From Cepaea nemoralis (taxonomy: Eukaryota; Mollusca; Gastropoda; Stylommatophora; Helicidae): a stretch of DNA of 64,000 bases. The stretch is from assembly GCA_014155875.1 (NCBI GenBank), contig JACEFZ010004196.1, forward strand, positions 917,001 to 981,000, read 5' to 3'. The notes beneath the pieces were generated by a model. It searched no databases and was not told where the DNA came from. It was given only the letters and a program-made list of their open reading frames with translations. Made by a program: the position numbers and the translations under genes. Numbering within the stretch: position 1 is the stretch's first letter; each line of letters opens with the position of its first letter. Below are positions 24,120-32,914 of this stretch, piece after piece.

Positions 24120-24515
24120 GTAAACATCATACAAAGAGGGTCATACAACCACAAGTACACACATGTACACACTTGATACATTTGTACATACATACACATA
24201 AAGACAGACAAGCACAAAGACACACCCATACTATTACTACTGTCATCACAACTACACACAAGTACACACACAAATACACACCTGCTGCAAACTCAAAGAC
24301 AAATACAAAGACAGCCAAGTACACAGACAACCCATACCATTACTACTGTCACTATCAACAGATATACACACGTGCAGAGACACACCCATACCATTACTAC
24401 TGTCATCACAACTACACACCCATAATCAATTACACAAATACACACCTACTACAAACTCAAAGACACACACCCATACCATTACTACTGGTACCACAACCAC
24501 TACAGATACACTTGT
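24120..24515. repeat. about 125-bp ACACAC-rich repeats
   Basis: Three imperfect copies around CACACCCATACCATTACTAC and TGTCATCACAACTACACAC. Long ORFs on both strands reflect the repeat. Confidence 0.75.
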
Positions 24516-24701
24516 ACATACAGACCTACAAGAATATCACATACCCCCTTTTGGTAAAGAACGCGGATGTCCGAGACAGCCCCTACGTCATCAACGCCAT
24601 ATGCAAAAGTCATTAAGTATGAGTCATCGGTGTGTAGGGAAGCAGGCGTGAGAATAGATTGTCTAACTGCCACGTCAGCTACGTTGTGTGCAGAACCAGT
24701 G

Positions 24702-24708
24702 TATAAAA
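24702..24708 (+). promoter_or_regulatory. candidate TATA box upstream of the zinc-finger gene
   Basis: TATAAAA within AGTGTATAAAATAGACGGCG, about 550 bp before the zinc-finger ATG and upstream of the 69-bp repeats. It is the best core-promoter match in the Maverick's left region. No initiator could be confirmed. Confidence 0.4.
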
Positions 24709-24764
24709 TAGACGGCGTCTCTTGTGAGCTCAGTACCAGTTCACGGCTGACTTGGGTATCTACA

Positions 24765-25150
24765 GCAGTGAAACAGGTTGATGTGAGCATTGTTCGTGTA
24801 GTAAGCAGATATTGTTCACGTACTGACTTGGCTAGCTACATCGGTGAAACTTGGTGTGAGCATTGTTCGTGTAGTAAGCAGATATTGTTCACGTACTGAC
24901 TTGGCTACATCGGTGAAACTTGGTTTGAGCCTTATTCGTGTAGTAACCAGCTATTGTTCACGTAGTGACTTGGCTACATCGGTGAAACTTGGTTTGAGCC
25001 TTATTCGTGTAGTAACCAGCTATTGTTCACGTAGTGACTTGGCTACAGCAGTGACACTTGGTTTGAGCCTTATTCGTGTAGTAACCAGCTATTGTTCACG
25101 TAGTGACTTGGCTACAGCAGTGACACTTGGTGTGAGCCTTATTCGTTTCG
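24765..25150 (+). repeat. about 69-bp tandem repeats before the zinc-finger gene
   Basis: Five to six copies of a unit containing GTGAAACTTGGTTTGAGC, TTATTCGTGTAGTAA and TTGTTCACGTAGTGACTTGG. The unit is a multiple of three bp, so an ORF runs through it (24844-25161), but this looks like a 5' leader or regulatory array. Confidence 0.85.
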
Positions 25151-25256
25151 TCGGCCTCTGATAAAACATTGAAACATTGTATACACCAGAACATTTTTTT
25201 GGTGATGTAAGAAAGAAAAAACAACCGAAAGTGTGACTTGTGGCCAGTTTATCAAT

Positions 25257-26081
25257 ATGACCACCAGATCTACTTTCACGTGTTCAGTGTGCGACAAAGA
25301 CTTCCGTGATAACTGTAAGCTCACTCGCCACATTCGTACCATTCACGATACGAAAGATCAACCACACTTATGTCATATCTGTGGACAACGTTTCAACAGA
25401 AAAGACAATCTACAAAAACACATACGAATACGTCATCGCCGGCCTATGGATACATCAGAACCAGAGACAACTACCTCTTCACCATCAGAGACAACACCAC
25501 CAACAACCTCGACGACACCACCAACTGAAACCAATATAACTAACAGTCAGATACAACCAGACGAGAATATTCTTGAACAAATGGTAGAAGACGAAGCTGC
25601 CATCTTAGCACCCGGGGAACCAGAGACACTACACATCCTTCCACCCGATTTTCAACAAATATATAGAGAAAATTGGGAAGCTATCAGGATACATCACAAG
25701 ATTAACAAGTATTTATTGACATACACCTTCTTTATTAGCCCGGAGATACAAAAGCCTATCAACTGGACAGATACGTTGTATAAGCTTTTCAATGCTCAAA
25801 TTAGTCGCTTTAAGATCAACTTTAGCTTTCATCTAGTGTTACGACATAGAGAAACACAAGATCTTAGATTCTATCATGCATCATTTAACAATTCTTCTGT
25901 TTTAGAATTTCCAGCGCTAATAAATAACAGATACGACTTTGACGCCTTCATTACAACAGTACACGAACATGACATTCATTCCTACGCCATGCAACAACGT
26001 ACAGACACCAAATACACACAAGAGACAGTAGCTGGCATATGTTTTTACCTCTTTCATATGCCCGAGTTCCCGATAGTTTGA
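25257..26081 (+). CDS. C2H2 zinc-finger protein of the Maverick
   Basis: 274 aa from the ATG at 25257. Two classical C2H2 fingers lie at residues 9-30 and 39-60 (CSVCDKDF...H..RTIH and CHICGQRF...H..RIRH). A Thr/Pro/Ser-rich linker spans about 65-110. A folded-looking C-terminal domain from about 125 contains INWTDTLYKLFNAQISRFKI and FRFYHASFN-like text (actual LRFYHASFNNSS). From memory, similar C-terminal domains occur next to C2H2 fingers and N-terminal to PolB in some virus-like elements, which would make this a leftover or split version of that region; this is not certain. It is the first gene of the element and probably a DNA-binding regulator or replication factor. An in-frame GTG at 25233 is less likely as start. 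Confidence 0.75.
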   Translation: MTTRSTFTCSVCDKDFRDNCKLTRHIRTIHDTKDQPHLCHICGQRFNRKDNLQKHIRIRHRRPMDTSEPETTTSSPSETTPPTTSTTPPTETNITNSQIQPDENILEQMVEDEAAILAPGEPETLHILPPDFQQIYRENWEAIRIHHKINKYLLTYTFFISPEIQKPINWTDTLYKLFNAQISRFKINFSFHLVLRHRETQDLRFYHASFNNSSVLEFPALINNRYDFDAFITTVHEHDIHSYAMQQRTDTKYTQETVAGICFYLFHMPEFPIV

Positions 26082-26313
26082 TGTCTAGGTCATCCCCCAA
26101 CTACATTGTTTTATATTTTTGTCACTAACCCTGTATGTCATTGATGTTTTCTTATAGCACTAAAGTGTTTTGATGAATAATACATTCTTTGATATATTGA
26201 AACCAAGATTTTTGTTGATTTTCTTTAGTGGTTTTGTTTTTACTTATTGTTCCGAGAGACAGCAACACTGACAGACAATGAAATAAAGACACACACTGAG
26301 ATGTATTATGTAT
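26082..26313. other. convergent intergenic region of the Maverick
   Basis: AT-rich spacer between the convergent zinc-finger and Bcl-2-like genes. AATACATTC and AATAAAG (26282-26287) could serve 3' ends; no ORF. Confidence 0.4.
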
Positions 26314-26766
26314 TTATTCAACTGATGTTTGCAACCAAGTATAGAAATTACGCCATCCACCTCCCAGTATCCAACGATGTAGTTTATCAGTCATATACAG
26401 GCCTACAGATGTAGCGAAGCTTTCCTCCAGGTCCTGGACACTCACGTCTGTATTGTAAGAATTATTAACCAGATGCTTACCCAGACGCATACCAAGTGTA
26501 AAAATCATCATTATTCTCCCATAGTTGATGACGTTATCGGCAAAGACTTCGTCAGCGATTGAAACAAAGACCGGGAAAACGTGTTCGGGCTTGATACAGA
26601 CTTCTAGTCTCGTGAATAACACATCGTGTTGGTTGGCTATCTGACGTACTAAGCGATACAACCTCGAGTTATTGGTCTTTGTGGGCTTGTAGGAACTAAT
26701 AATAGTCAACGCCATACTCACCACCTCGGTGTGAACTTGTATCAAGTCGACTATTGGGTCCATCAT
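26314..26766 (-). CDS. Bcl-2-like apoptosis regulator of the Maverick
   Basis: 150 aa from the first ATG (26766); the frame is open to 26856 without an ATG. The C-terminal half reads as a Bcl-2 fold. BH1 is VFADNVINYGRIMMIFTLG (compare the family pattern xLFxDG-xNWGRIVAFFxFG). It is followed by a helix ending MTDKL, and BH2 is HRWILGGGWRNFY (family WIxxxGGWxxF). A weaker BH3-like LYRLVRQIANQHD lies 35-45 residues earlier. There is no C-terminal hydrophobic anchor, as in several viral Bcl-2 proteins. It is the only Maverick gene on the minus strand, head to head with the ATPase, which suits an accessory gene. Family membership is inferred from motif order; a pro- or anti-apoptotic role cannot be decided, but protection of the infected or host cell is the usual role of virus-borne copies. 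Confidence 0.8.
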   Translation of the reverse strand: MMDPIVDLIQVHTEVVSMALTIISSYKPTKTNNSRLYRLVRQIANQHDVLFTRLEVCIKPEHVFPVFVSIADEVFADNVINYGRIMMIFTLGMRLGKHLVNNSYNTDVSVQDLEESFATSVGLYMTDKLHRWILGGGWRNFYTWLQTSVE

Positions 26767-26885
26767 TATTATACCAATAGCTACCAGAGATCCACTGGCG
26801 TGCAGTTGGTGGTCAAATGGTCTAATAATATCACCCGATACGTTTATAAACACCAATGCGAGTAGGTAGCTGTTTATTAATTCTC

Positions 26886-27500
26886 ATGGATCCTAGGTGG
26901 AAACATCCTTTTACGGCTTTGATTGCGGGCCCAACGGGGAGTGGTAAAACCGTCTTTGTCCAACGGTTCTTGACCCATCTACCAGCCATGGTAGACCCCC
27001 TTCCAGAGGAAATTATATGGTGCTATGGGGAATGGCAACCCATCTACGAAACTATGAAGGGTGTTCAATTTAATGAAGGTCTGCCAGATGTGGAAAAATG
27101 GACAGGGGATAGACGTCGGTTAGTAGTCATAGATGATCTAATGTCTGAGACAGATGACAGAGTGACTAAATTATTTACTAAAGGCAGTCATCATCGCAAC
27201 CTCGGTGTTATGTATATAGTACAGAACCTATTTGGTAAGAATAAAGAACAAAGAACTATCAGTCTGAATTCGCACTACCTAGTGGTGTTTAAGAATCCTC
27301 GAGACGGGTCTCAGATTACCAATCTCGCCAAACAGATGTATCCAGGCCGTGTGTCATATGTCCAAGAGAGTTTTAAAGACGCGACATCGGCTCCACACGG
27401 GTATTTGTTATTTGACCTGCGACAGGAAACACCGGATCAGCTCCGCTTACGAAGTCATATATTTCCCGACCAGCAGCAAGTCGTCTACGTCCCCAAATAA
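26886..27500 (+). CDS. FtsK/HerA (A32-like) genome-packaging ATPase
   Basis: 204 aa from the ATG at 26886 (a second in-frame ATG lies at 26856). Walker A is GPTGSGKT at residues 15-22 and Walker B is RRLVVIDDLM around 78-87. The conserved C-terminal pattern of poxvirus A32/Polinton ATPases follows: MYIVQNLFGKN, RTISLNSHYLVVFKNPRD. The protein powers packaging of DNA into capsids. Its length is normal for the family and the frame is intact. It heads a plus-strand block of close or overlapping genes; the next ATG begins 2 bp after its stop. Confidence 0.92.
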   Translation: MDPRWKHPFTALIAGPTGSGKTVFVQRFLTHLPAMVDPLPEEIIWCYGEWQPIYETMKGVQFNEGLPDVEKWTGDRRRLVVIDDLMSETDDRVTKLFTKGSHHRNLGVMYIVQNLFGKNKEQRTISLNSHYLVVFKNPRDGSQITNLAKQMYPGRVSYVQESFKDATSAPHGYLLFDLRQETPDQLRLRSHIFPDQQQVVYVPK

Positions 27501-27501
27501 C

Positions 27502-27825
27502 ATGTCTAACCGACTTAAACGTAACGAGGGTATGTTACGTTTCTTGGGTCAGACCAACCCAGCCACTGTGAAGGCAGTAATGAAATCAGCTTCCCCGGAT
27601 CTCGTCCAATCAATTTGCGAGTGCTGTCACAATGTTTTAAAAGGTAATGTTCCCCTGACACCAGCTCAGAAGAAGCGTCTGCAACGACACAAAGACAGTC
27701 TGAGAGCACTCACTCATAAGAAATTATCGCTTAAGAAAAGGAAAGAGATTCTACAACAAGGTGGTTTCATAGGCGCCTTACTAGGCCCCATACTAAATGT
27801 GTTGAAAAGCGTGGTGGGATTGTAA
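27502..27825 (+). CDS. small basic protein with hydrophobic C-terminus, Maverick
   Basis: 107 aa. It starts with a leucine/lysine-rich helical region (ECCHNVLKGNVPLTPAQKKR), continues with many Lys/Arg, and ends in a glycine-rich hydrophobic tail (GGFIGALLGPILNVLKSVVG). This layout, basic body plus amphipathic or hydrophobic end, recurs in virus-like elements that carry F54H12.2-type capsid genes. It could be a virion core or membrane-active protein comparable to adenoviral pX or pVI. The function is inferred, not shown. The stop overlaps the next start (TAATG). Confidence 0.7.
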   Translation: MSNRLKRNEGMLRFLGQTNPATVKAVMKSASPDLVQSICECCHNVLKGNVPLTPAQKKRLQRHKDSLRALTHKKLSLKKRKEILQQGGFIGALLGPILNVLKSVVGL

Positions 27826-28253
27826 TGGCCAAGAAGATGATCTTGATCGATCCCCGGTTGCTAGAAAAACCCTATATACCACCCGACACACTAAATGATA
27901 GTCTACAGGATTTGGATCGTCAGATGCAACAAGTCCTGGAAACAGAAGATCTACCACCACGTGACAAGGCCAGAGCCTATCAGCAAACACTACAGAGGTA
28001 TCTGAATCGACTCGAACAGTACAGACACAAGCCTCTGGGACTAGTAGATATCAAGGAACAAAAACCTGAAGTCACCAGTGTACCGACACCAGTAGCCGAG
28101 ACACCTCTTCAACCAACACCTCTTCAACCTATTCAACCGGCTCAAGTAGTCGAACCCAAAACAGTCGAGACCACACCACATTACAAACTCAGGCGAAGTA
28201 AGAAGAAGACTAGGATACCTACCCCCAAGTGGCAAAAATGGCCGCCCAATTAA
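27825..28253 (+). CDS. coiled-coil/Pro-rich protein of the Maverick
   Basis: 142 aa. The N-terminus MAKKMILIDPRLL is followed by a probable helix rich in Q, L, D and E (residues about 20-70, LQDLDRQMQQVLETEDL). A Thr/Pro/Gln-rich linker comes next, and the end is basic (YKLRRSKKKTR). It starts in a TAATG overlap with the preceding stop and ends 16 bp inside the integrase gene. Proteins of this type sit between the small basic protein and integrase in related elements as far as I recall; the role is unknown. Confidence 0.65.
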   Translation: MAKKMILIDPRLLEKPYIPPDTLNDSLQDLDRQMQQVLETEDLPPRDKARAYQQTLQRYLNRLEQYRHKPLGLVDIKEQKPEVTSVPTPVAETPLQPTPLQPIQPAQVVEPKTVETTPHYKLRRSKKKTRIPTPKWQKWPPN

Positions 28254-29287
28254 GAAAATATTACTATGACCCAAAGAAGCCGGGGGCCTATGGTGGAGCC
28301 GCCGCCTTAAAAAGAAATACTAACCTGAAGAAAATAGATAAATGGTTACGTCATCAGGATACCTACACGTTACATAAACCGATCCGTCGCCGATTTCAGA
28401 GACGCCAGACCATAACCGGTGGTATAAATCAACAATTTCAAGCCGACTTGATAGATATGAGACTATTACAATGATACAACGATGGGATGTCGTACCTAGT
28501 GACTTGTATCGATGTGTTTAGTAAATATTCTTGGGCTATCCCGATCCAGAAGAAAACAGGGAAAGCGCTGGTGGTGGCTATGAGTAAAATCTTTGGTGAT
28601 AGCCAACCGATAAATTTTCAGAGCGATAAAGGTTCGGAATTCGTTAATCGGACCTTCTTAAAATTTCTGAAAGATCGAGGTGTGCACTTCTTTACCACCG
28701 AGAATGAAGATGTGAAGGCAGCGATAGTGGAAAGATTCAATCGAACCCTGAAAGAAAAAATGTGGCGTTATTTCACCAAGACCAATACACTGCGCTACGT
28801 CAACGTGATAGATAAATTGATCCAGAACTATAATGGTTCGTATCACAGAAGTATTCGCATGGCCCCTGTACAAGTCAACTATAGTAATCAAGAAGAGGTG
28901 TGGGATAACTTGTATAAGGCGACATACGTATCGAAAAAAGTGTATTTTACACCTGGGGATCGAGTCAGACTGGCTGAACCCAAACAACCTTTTCAAAAAG
29001 GGTATATGCCCTCGTGGACAGAAGAATTGTTTACCGTCAGTCGCATAAACCAGACCAGTCCAGTGACCTATGTGGTAAAAGATGATTCGGGAGAGGAACT
29101 ACAGGGCTCGTTCTACAGAGAAGAAATACAACTAGTTGGAGACAAGCAAGTGTATCGTATCGAAACAATCTTACAAGAAAGACCCAGGCGAGGTGGTGGG
29201 AAAGAGTATTTAGTGAAGTGGTTTGGTTATCTCCATTCATTCAATAGTTGGATAGCTGGCACGCAACTAGCTAGTTATGGAGACTAG
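28238..29287 (+). pseudogene. Maverick integrase (rve plus chromodomain) with an in-frame TGA
   Basis: About 349 codon positions from ATG 28238. The first catalytic aspartate is in FQADLIDM and the second in INFQSDKGSEF. The glutamate is in IVERFNRTLKEKMWRY, so the DDE triad is complete. An SH3-like segment follows (PGDRVRLAE), and a C-terminal chromodomain (EYLVKWFGYLHSFNSWI) may guide integration. It resembles the C. elegans transposon-derived protein F54H12.3. A single TGA at 28472-28474, in frame between the first aspartate and YNDGMSYLVTCID, stops translation, so this copy should not make active integrase unless the codon is read through. It is the enzyme that joins element ends and creates the 6-bp duplication. 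Confidence 0.9.
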
Positions 29288-29554
29288 TGGTGTGAGTGAA
29301 GACAGGGTGGAAACTATGGGGGTGCGCCCACAACTGACAGAGGGGGAAAGATCATCGATCTGGTCATTCTTTGGACAACGTGTACCGAGACCAGAGATTG
29401 TATTTCTGTGTCAAATGGTGGTTATATAATTGCCGTGTCTTTGTTCAATCTGACTCAAGGCAGCGCAGACGCACCAGACGGCAAGTTGTGGGTAGCTCTA
29501 ATGAGTAGTTGTTTGGGCTATATGCTACCTAATCCTAAATTAGAAAAACGATGA
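29277..29554 (+). pseudogene. small membrane protein of the Maverick, one frameshift
   Basis: Begins at ATG 29277 (11 bp inside the integrase end). The frame runs through SIWSFFGQRVPRPEIVFLCQ and ends at TAA 29427-29429. The protein continues in another frame from about 29423 (YIIAVSLFNLT, LWVALMSSCLGYMLPNPKL) to TGA 29552-29554, which overlaps the next start as ATGA. The two pieces together look like a two-pass hydrophobic protein of under 100 residues ending in a PNP motif, a type I recall alongside F54H12.2-type genes. A one-base indel near 29421-29429 is the likely break. Confidence 0.65.
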
Positions 29555-30321
29555 GTTTCTACGTAACTTTACCTAGTAATTCTGGACCAAAGGTATTTCC
29601 CAACAACCAACCCGGTCACTTTTTTGTCAAGTTGCCGCAGACCATTGATGTAACGACCCAATACGAAGTGGCCCTGGTCGAGATTCAGTTCCCCAATTCG
29701 TATTTTAATGGTTTGCCTGGTGAAATTTGGTTCCAATACTTTCCACCTAAAGGTAGTGGTATGGAACCTATAACCCTTGTATGCCCACCGGGTCCGTTCA
29801 GCAGCCCTGAAACTTTCATCGAGGAATTGAATAAGTTGTGTGTAGAAACCCAACTAGACGAGAAAGTAAACATCAAATTCATGCTAGGTGCACCTTGGAA
29901 AAAGGTCGGGATGAAAATATTTGAAAAAGGCGCCCAGGCTAAAGTTAGTGACAGATTGAAGAATATGTTGGGTCTTCCCAGCTCGACTCTATCAGACGAT
30001 AATGTCTTATTATACGGTAATACAGAATTAGAGATGGATAACGGAGTTAAAAATATCTACGTCTATTCAGATCTCGTAGCCGCGAGACCAGTTGGAGACA
30101 TCATGGTTCCTTTACTAAGGACTGTTCCTATATTGGACCGACTGTCACCTTCAGTGTTTCGTCTTTATGATAAGCCACATTATGTACCATTAAGTCGATT
30201 CTCCTTCGACACGGTGGAAATACTTTTAACTGACGATACGGGTAAAACACTCTCATTCAACGATGGGACTTCAGTACTAACTTTACATTTTCGAATCAGG
30301 AAGCACTCAGACCTCGAATAG
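29551..30321 (+). CDS. penton-like minor capsid protein, copy 1
   Basis: 256 aa, intact. The N-terminus has SFYVTLPSN and FFVKLPQTI, then YEVALVEIQFPNSYFN. The C-terminus has NIYVYSDLV, VGDIMVPLLRTVP, HYVPLSRFSFDTVEILLTDD and a final LTLHFR. The C-terminal FDTIEI.I.D..G..F..G...LHFR pattern is that of the penton/minor capsid proteins of Polintons and related viruses, which form a single jelly roll at the five-fold vertices. A paralogue follows 6 bp downstream, so the gene is tandemly duplicated. The role is inferred from motif and context. Confidence 0.75.
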   Translation: MSFYVTLPSNSGPKVFPNNQPGHFFVKLPQTIDVTTQYEVALVEIQFPNSYFNGLPGEIWFQYFPPKGSGMEPITLVCPPGPFSSPETFIEELNKLCVETQLDEKVNIKFMLGAPWKKVGMKIFEKGAQAKVSDRLKNMLGLPSSTLSDDNVLLYGNTELEMDNGVKNIYVYSDLVAARPVGDIMVPLLRTVPILDRLSPSVFRLYDKPHYVPLSRFSFDTVEILLTDDTGKTLSFNDGTSVLTLHFRIRKHSDLE

Positions 30322-30327
30322 ACTAAT

Positions 30328-31140
30328 ATGAGTTTCTACGTGACGCTGACGAGTAATGCGTCATTACAAATATACCCCCAAAATAACGCCGGACATTTCT
30401 TTGTCAAGCTGCCACAAACTATTGAGCTCACCTCCCAGTACGAGGTTGGTTTGGTCGATATTCAGTTTCCCAACACCTATTTTAATATTTTGAAAGACGA
30501 GGTGTGGATAAAGTACTTTCCACCTCCAGACCTAGATGAACCACCGATGACGATTAAGCTGACGCCTGGTCTGTACAAATCAACAGAAAAATTCATTGGA
30601 GAATTGAATAGATTGCTTTTCGAAGCTGAGAGATTTATCAATGAACTGCAATGGCTGCGTCTCGATGATGCCTTACAAGAACATAACCGAATGATGTTCT
30701 CTTATAACGATATTTCGAATAAGGCTCGTTTCCAGTTATATGAACAGGGGGCTGAAGTTAGGCTTAGTGACAAGTATGCAGAAATATTACAGTTTCCCTC
30801 GACACATGTCACCGAGACTGAACCCAGTCTGTCTGGTGTGGGTGAAGTGGATTTAGACCAGGGCACAAAAAATGTCTTCGTCTATTCCGATATTGTCACC
30901 TCGCGGGTGGTTGGTGATGTGATGGTACCATTACTGAGGACACTGCCTGTTCTAGACAGATCTACCACCTCGGTATTTAGGATGTATGACAAGTCACATT
31001 ACGTACCCCTCAGTCGATTTTCATTTGACACGATTGAACTTCTTATAACCGACGAGCAGGGGAAACCTATCCCATTTACAGGTGGAACTTCAGTAGTGAC
31101 GTTACATTTTCGAACAACCAAACGGTTTGATCTGGGCTAA
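30328..31140 (+). CDS. penton-like minor capsid protein, copy 2
   Basis: 270 aa, intact, alignable end to end with the preceding protein (shared SFYVTL, GHFFVKLPQTIELTSQYEVG, VGDVMVPLLRTLP, SHYVPLSRFSFDTIELLITD, VTLHFR). It has a roughly 15-residue insertion around residues 95-115 (AERFINELQWLRLDDALQEH region). The two paralogues have diverged substantially while both staying open, which argues that both were kept under selection, perhaps for two vertex or spike proteins. Confidence 0.75.
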   Translation: MSFYVTLTSNASLQIYPQNNAGHFFVKLPQTIELTSQYEVGLVDIQFPNTYFNILKDEVWIKYFPPPDLDEPPMTIKLTPGLYKSTEKFIGELNRLLFEAERFINELQWLRLDDALQEHNRMMFSYNDISNKARFQLYEQGAEVRLSDKYAEILQFPSTHVTETEPSLSGVGEVDLDQGTKNVFVYSDIVTSRVVGDVMVPLLRTLPVLDRSTTSVFRMYDKSHYVPLSRFSFDTIELLITDEQGKPIPFTGGTSVVTLHFRTTKRFDLG

Positions 31141-31142
31141 CC

Positions 31143-31604
31143 ATGGTTAGGCACGTGCCAATCCAACGCAACCCCAAATTATACGAGGACTATTTCTGCA
31201 ATCAAGCTGGAAGTGGTCTCCCTGTTTTTGTAGGTGGTCGAAGTCAGCGAGGTCATGGAATTGGTAGTTTCTTTAGTGGTCTTGGTCGCACAATTCTTCC
31301 TTGGTTGAAGACGGGTGGCAAAGCCCTATTGAGAGAAGGACTTGAGACGGGTTTGCAAGTGGCTCAAGATGCTTTAGCTGGTAGAAATGTTGGTGAGTCC
31401 TTCAAAGAACACGCCAGAGATGCTGGTCAACGACTACTCCAAGGCGCAGCTCAACACATCAGCCAATCAGGTAGTGGTGTTAGGAAACGAAAACGAGCCG
31501 CCCCGCCAGGTCAGCCCAGTAAAAGAATAAAACCAACAGTCAGAAAGTCGTCGAGTCATAAGACACATCACCACCAAGCGGGACATTCGGATATTTTCTC
31601 ATAA
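31143..31604 (+). CDS. pX/pVI-like virion core protein
   Basis: 153 aa. A glycine-rich segment (GHGIGSFFSGLGRTILPWLK) is followed by an amphipathic helix (LLREGLETGLQVAQDALAG), a basic patch that looks like a nuclear localisation signal (VRKRKRAAPPG..SKRIK) and a His/Ser tail. The composition and position before the capsid gene match the core or membrane-lytic proteins (pX, pVI) of adenovirus-like elements. The stop overlaps the start of the capsid gene (TAATG at 31602-31606). Confidence 0.7.
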   Translation: MVRHVPIQRNPKLYEDYFCNQAGSGLPVFVGGRSQRGHGIGSFFSGLGRTILPWLKTGGKALLREGLETGLQVAQDALAGRNVGESFKEHARDAGQRLLQGAAQHISQSGSGVRKRKRAAPPGQPSKRIKPTVRKSSSHKTHHHQAGHSDIFS

Positions 31605-32914
31605 TGGCGTTAATTCATCCCAAGTCGTGTGAGTGTCTGCATTCTGGTCTGGATCTGTTTAGTGTACCTCCCACCCAGACAGCCGTGGAAGAGGGACAGT
31701 TTGTGGAGATTCATCCATTGGCCACTTTAGCTTATGGGGCACCCATCGAATTCACCATTTCTGGTGTCGGTGAAGATTACATTGATTTGTTTAATACTTT
31801 TCTACACGTGAGAGCCAAAGTTACACTGCCCAATGGCGACGACCTACCAAACACAGCCGAAGTCGGTCCTATAAATTATTATTTGCATAGTTTGTTTTCT
31901 CAAGTAGATGTGTCCCTGAACGACACTCTTATTTCACCGAGTGAAAATTCGTATCCGTACCGGGCCTACTTGGAAGCTCTTCTGAATTATGGTGAAGAGG
32001 CCAAAAAGAGTCATCTGACGTCAGCTCTATACTATCAAGATACTCCTTTGCACATGGCAGACACAAAGGGTGATAACAATACAGGTCTAGCCAAAAGAAG
32101 ATCATTAGCCAGCTATAGTGTGCCTCTGGATATGATGGGGCGCCTACATTCCGACATTTTCAATCAGGACCGGTACATGTTGAATGGTGTCGATATTAAA
32201 ATCAAACTAACCCCATCAAAGTCCGCCTTTAATTTGATTGCCACGGATGTAAATGGTGGGTACAAAAGTGTCATTACTTACGCCGCCCTCTTGGTGAGGA
32301 AAGCTAAGTTAAATCCAGCTATCTCTCTGGCCCATGAACAAGCCTTATTGAGAGCCAATGCCAAGTATCCTTTTAAAAGGGTCGTGGTAAAGACCTTTTC
32401 TATCCCTAAAGGTATGTTTTCCCACACACTAGATAACCTTTTCCTCAGCCAGACACCGACCCGGGTGGTGATCGGATTAGTGAATGCTTCCTGCTTCAAT
32501 GGCGAGCTGAATACGAACCTCTTCATATTCAATCATTATCAGTTAAACTATTTGAGTCTGATGGTAGATGGGCGTAGTGTTACAGGCAAACCCTTAACCA
32601 TGAATTATACCACAGGTCAGTACATGCGAGCTTTCCATAGTACCAACTTGGCCCTTGGTCTGACCGGTACGGATGTCGGGAATGGTATAAATTATGAAAG
32701 TTATAGTCAAGGGAATTGTCTCTATAGTTTTGATCTGACTCCCAGTATATTAGATGGAGAACAATTTGAAATGGCGAAATCTGGCCCATTGTCAGTAGAA
32801 CTAAAGTTTGACGTTATAACGACTGTACCTCTACAAGTCATCGTATACGCCGAACTCGATTCGGTCCTAGAAGTTTCCAAGACGAGACAAGTGCTAACAG
32901 ATTACATAGCATAA
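31604..32914 (+). CDS. major capsid protein candidate, F54H12.2 type
   Basis: 436 aa, intact. It resembles the uncharacterised C. elegans F54H12.2 family, which accompanies F54H12.3-type integrases in Maverick-like elements. Typical text includes IEFTISGVGEDYIDLFNT, PINYYLHSLFSQVDVSLND, PYRAYLEALLNYG, YMRAFHSTNLALG and the C-terminal VELKFD...VIVYAELDSVLEV. The C-terminal pattern (F.LTP, then L.F......VYAE.D) is that of double jelly-roll capsid proteins of Polintons and nucleocytoplasmic viruses. It is expected to build the icosahedral shell. It is bracketed by TAATG overlaps on both sides. Confidence 0.85.
   Translation: MALIHPKSCECLHSGLDLFSVPPTQTAVEEGQFVEIHPLATLAYGAPIEFTISGVGEDYIDLFNTFLHVRAKVTLPNGDDLPNTAEVGPINYYLHSLFSQVDVSLNDTLISPSENSYPYRAYLEALLNYGEEAKKSHLTSALYYQDTPLHMADTKGDNNTGLAKRRSLASYSVPLDMMGRLHSDIFNQDRYMLNGVDIKIKLTPSKSAFNLIATDVNGGYKSVITYAALLVRKAKLNPAISLAHEQALLRANAKYPFKRVVVKTFSIPKGMFSHTLDNLFLSQTPTRVVIGLVNASCFNGELNTNLFIFNHYQLNYLSLMVDGRSVTGKPLTMNYTTGQYMRAFHSTNLALGLTGTDVGNGINYESYSQGNCLYSFDLTPSILDGEQFEMAKSGPLSVELKFDVITTVPLQVIVYAELDSVLEVSKTRQVLTDYIA

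Noticed and set aside
24844..25161. A 105-aa ORF before the zinc-finger gene
   Set aside because: It follows the 69-bp tandem repeat frame and has no other support.
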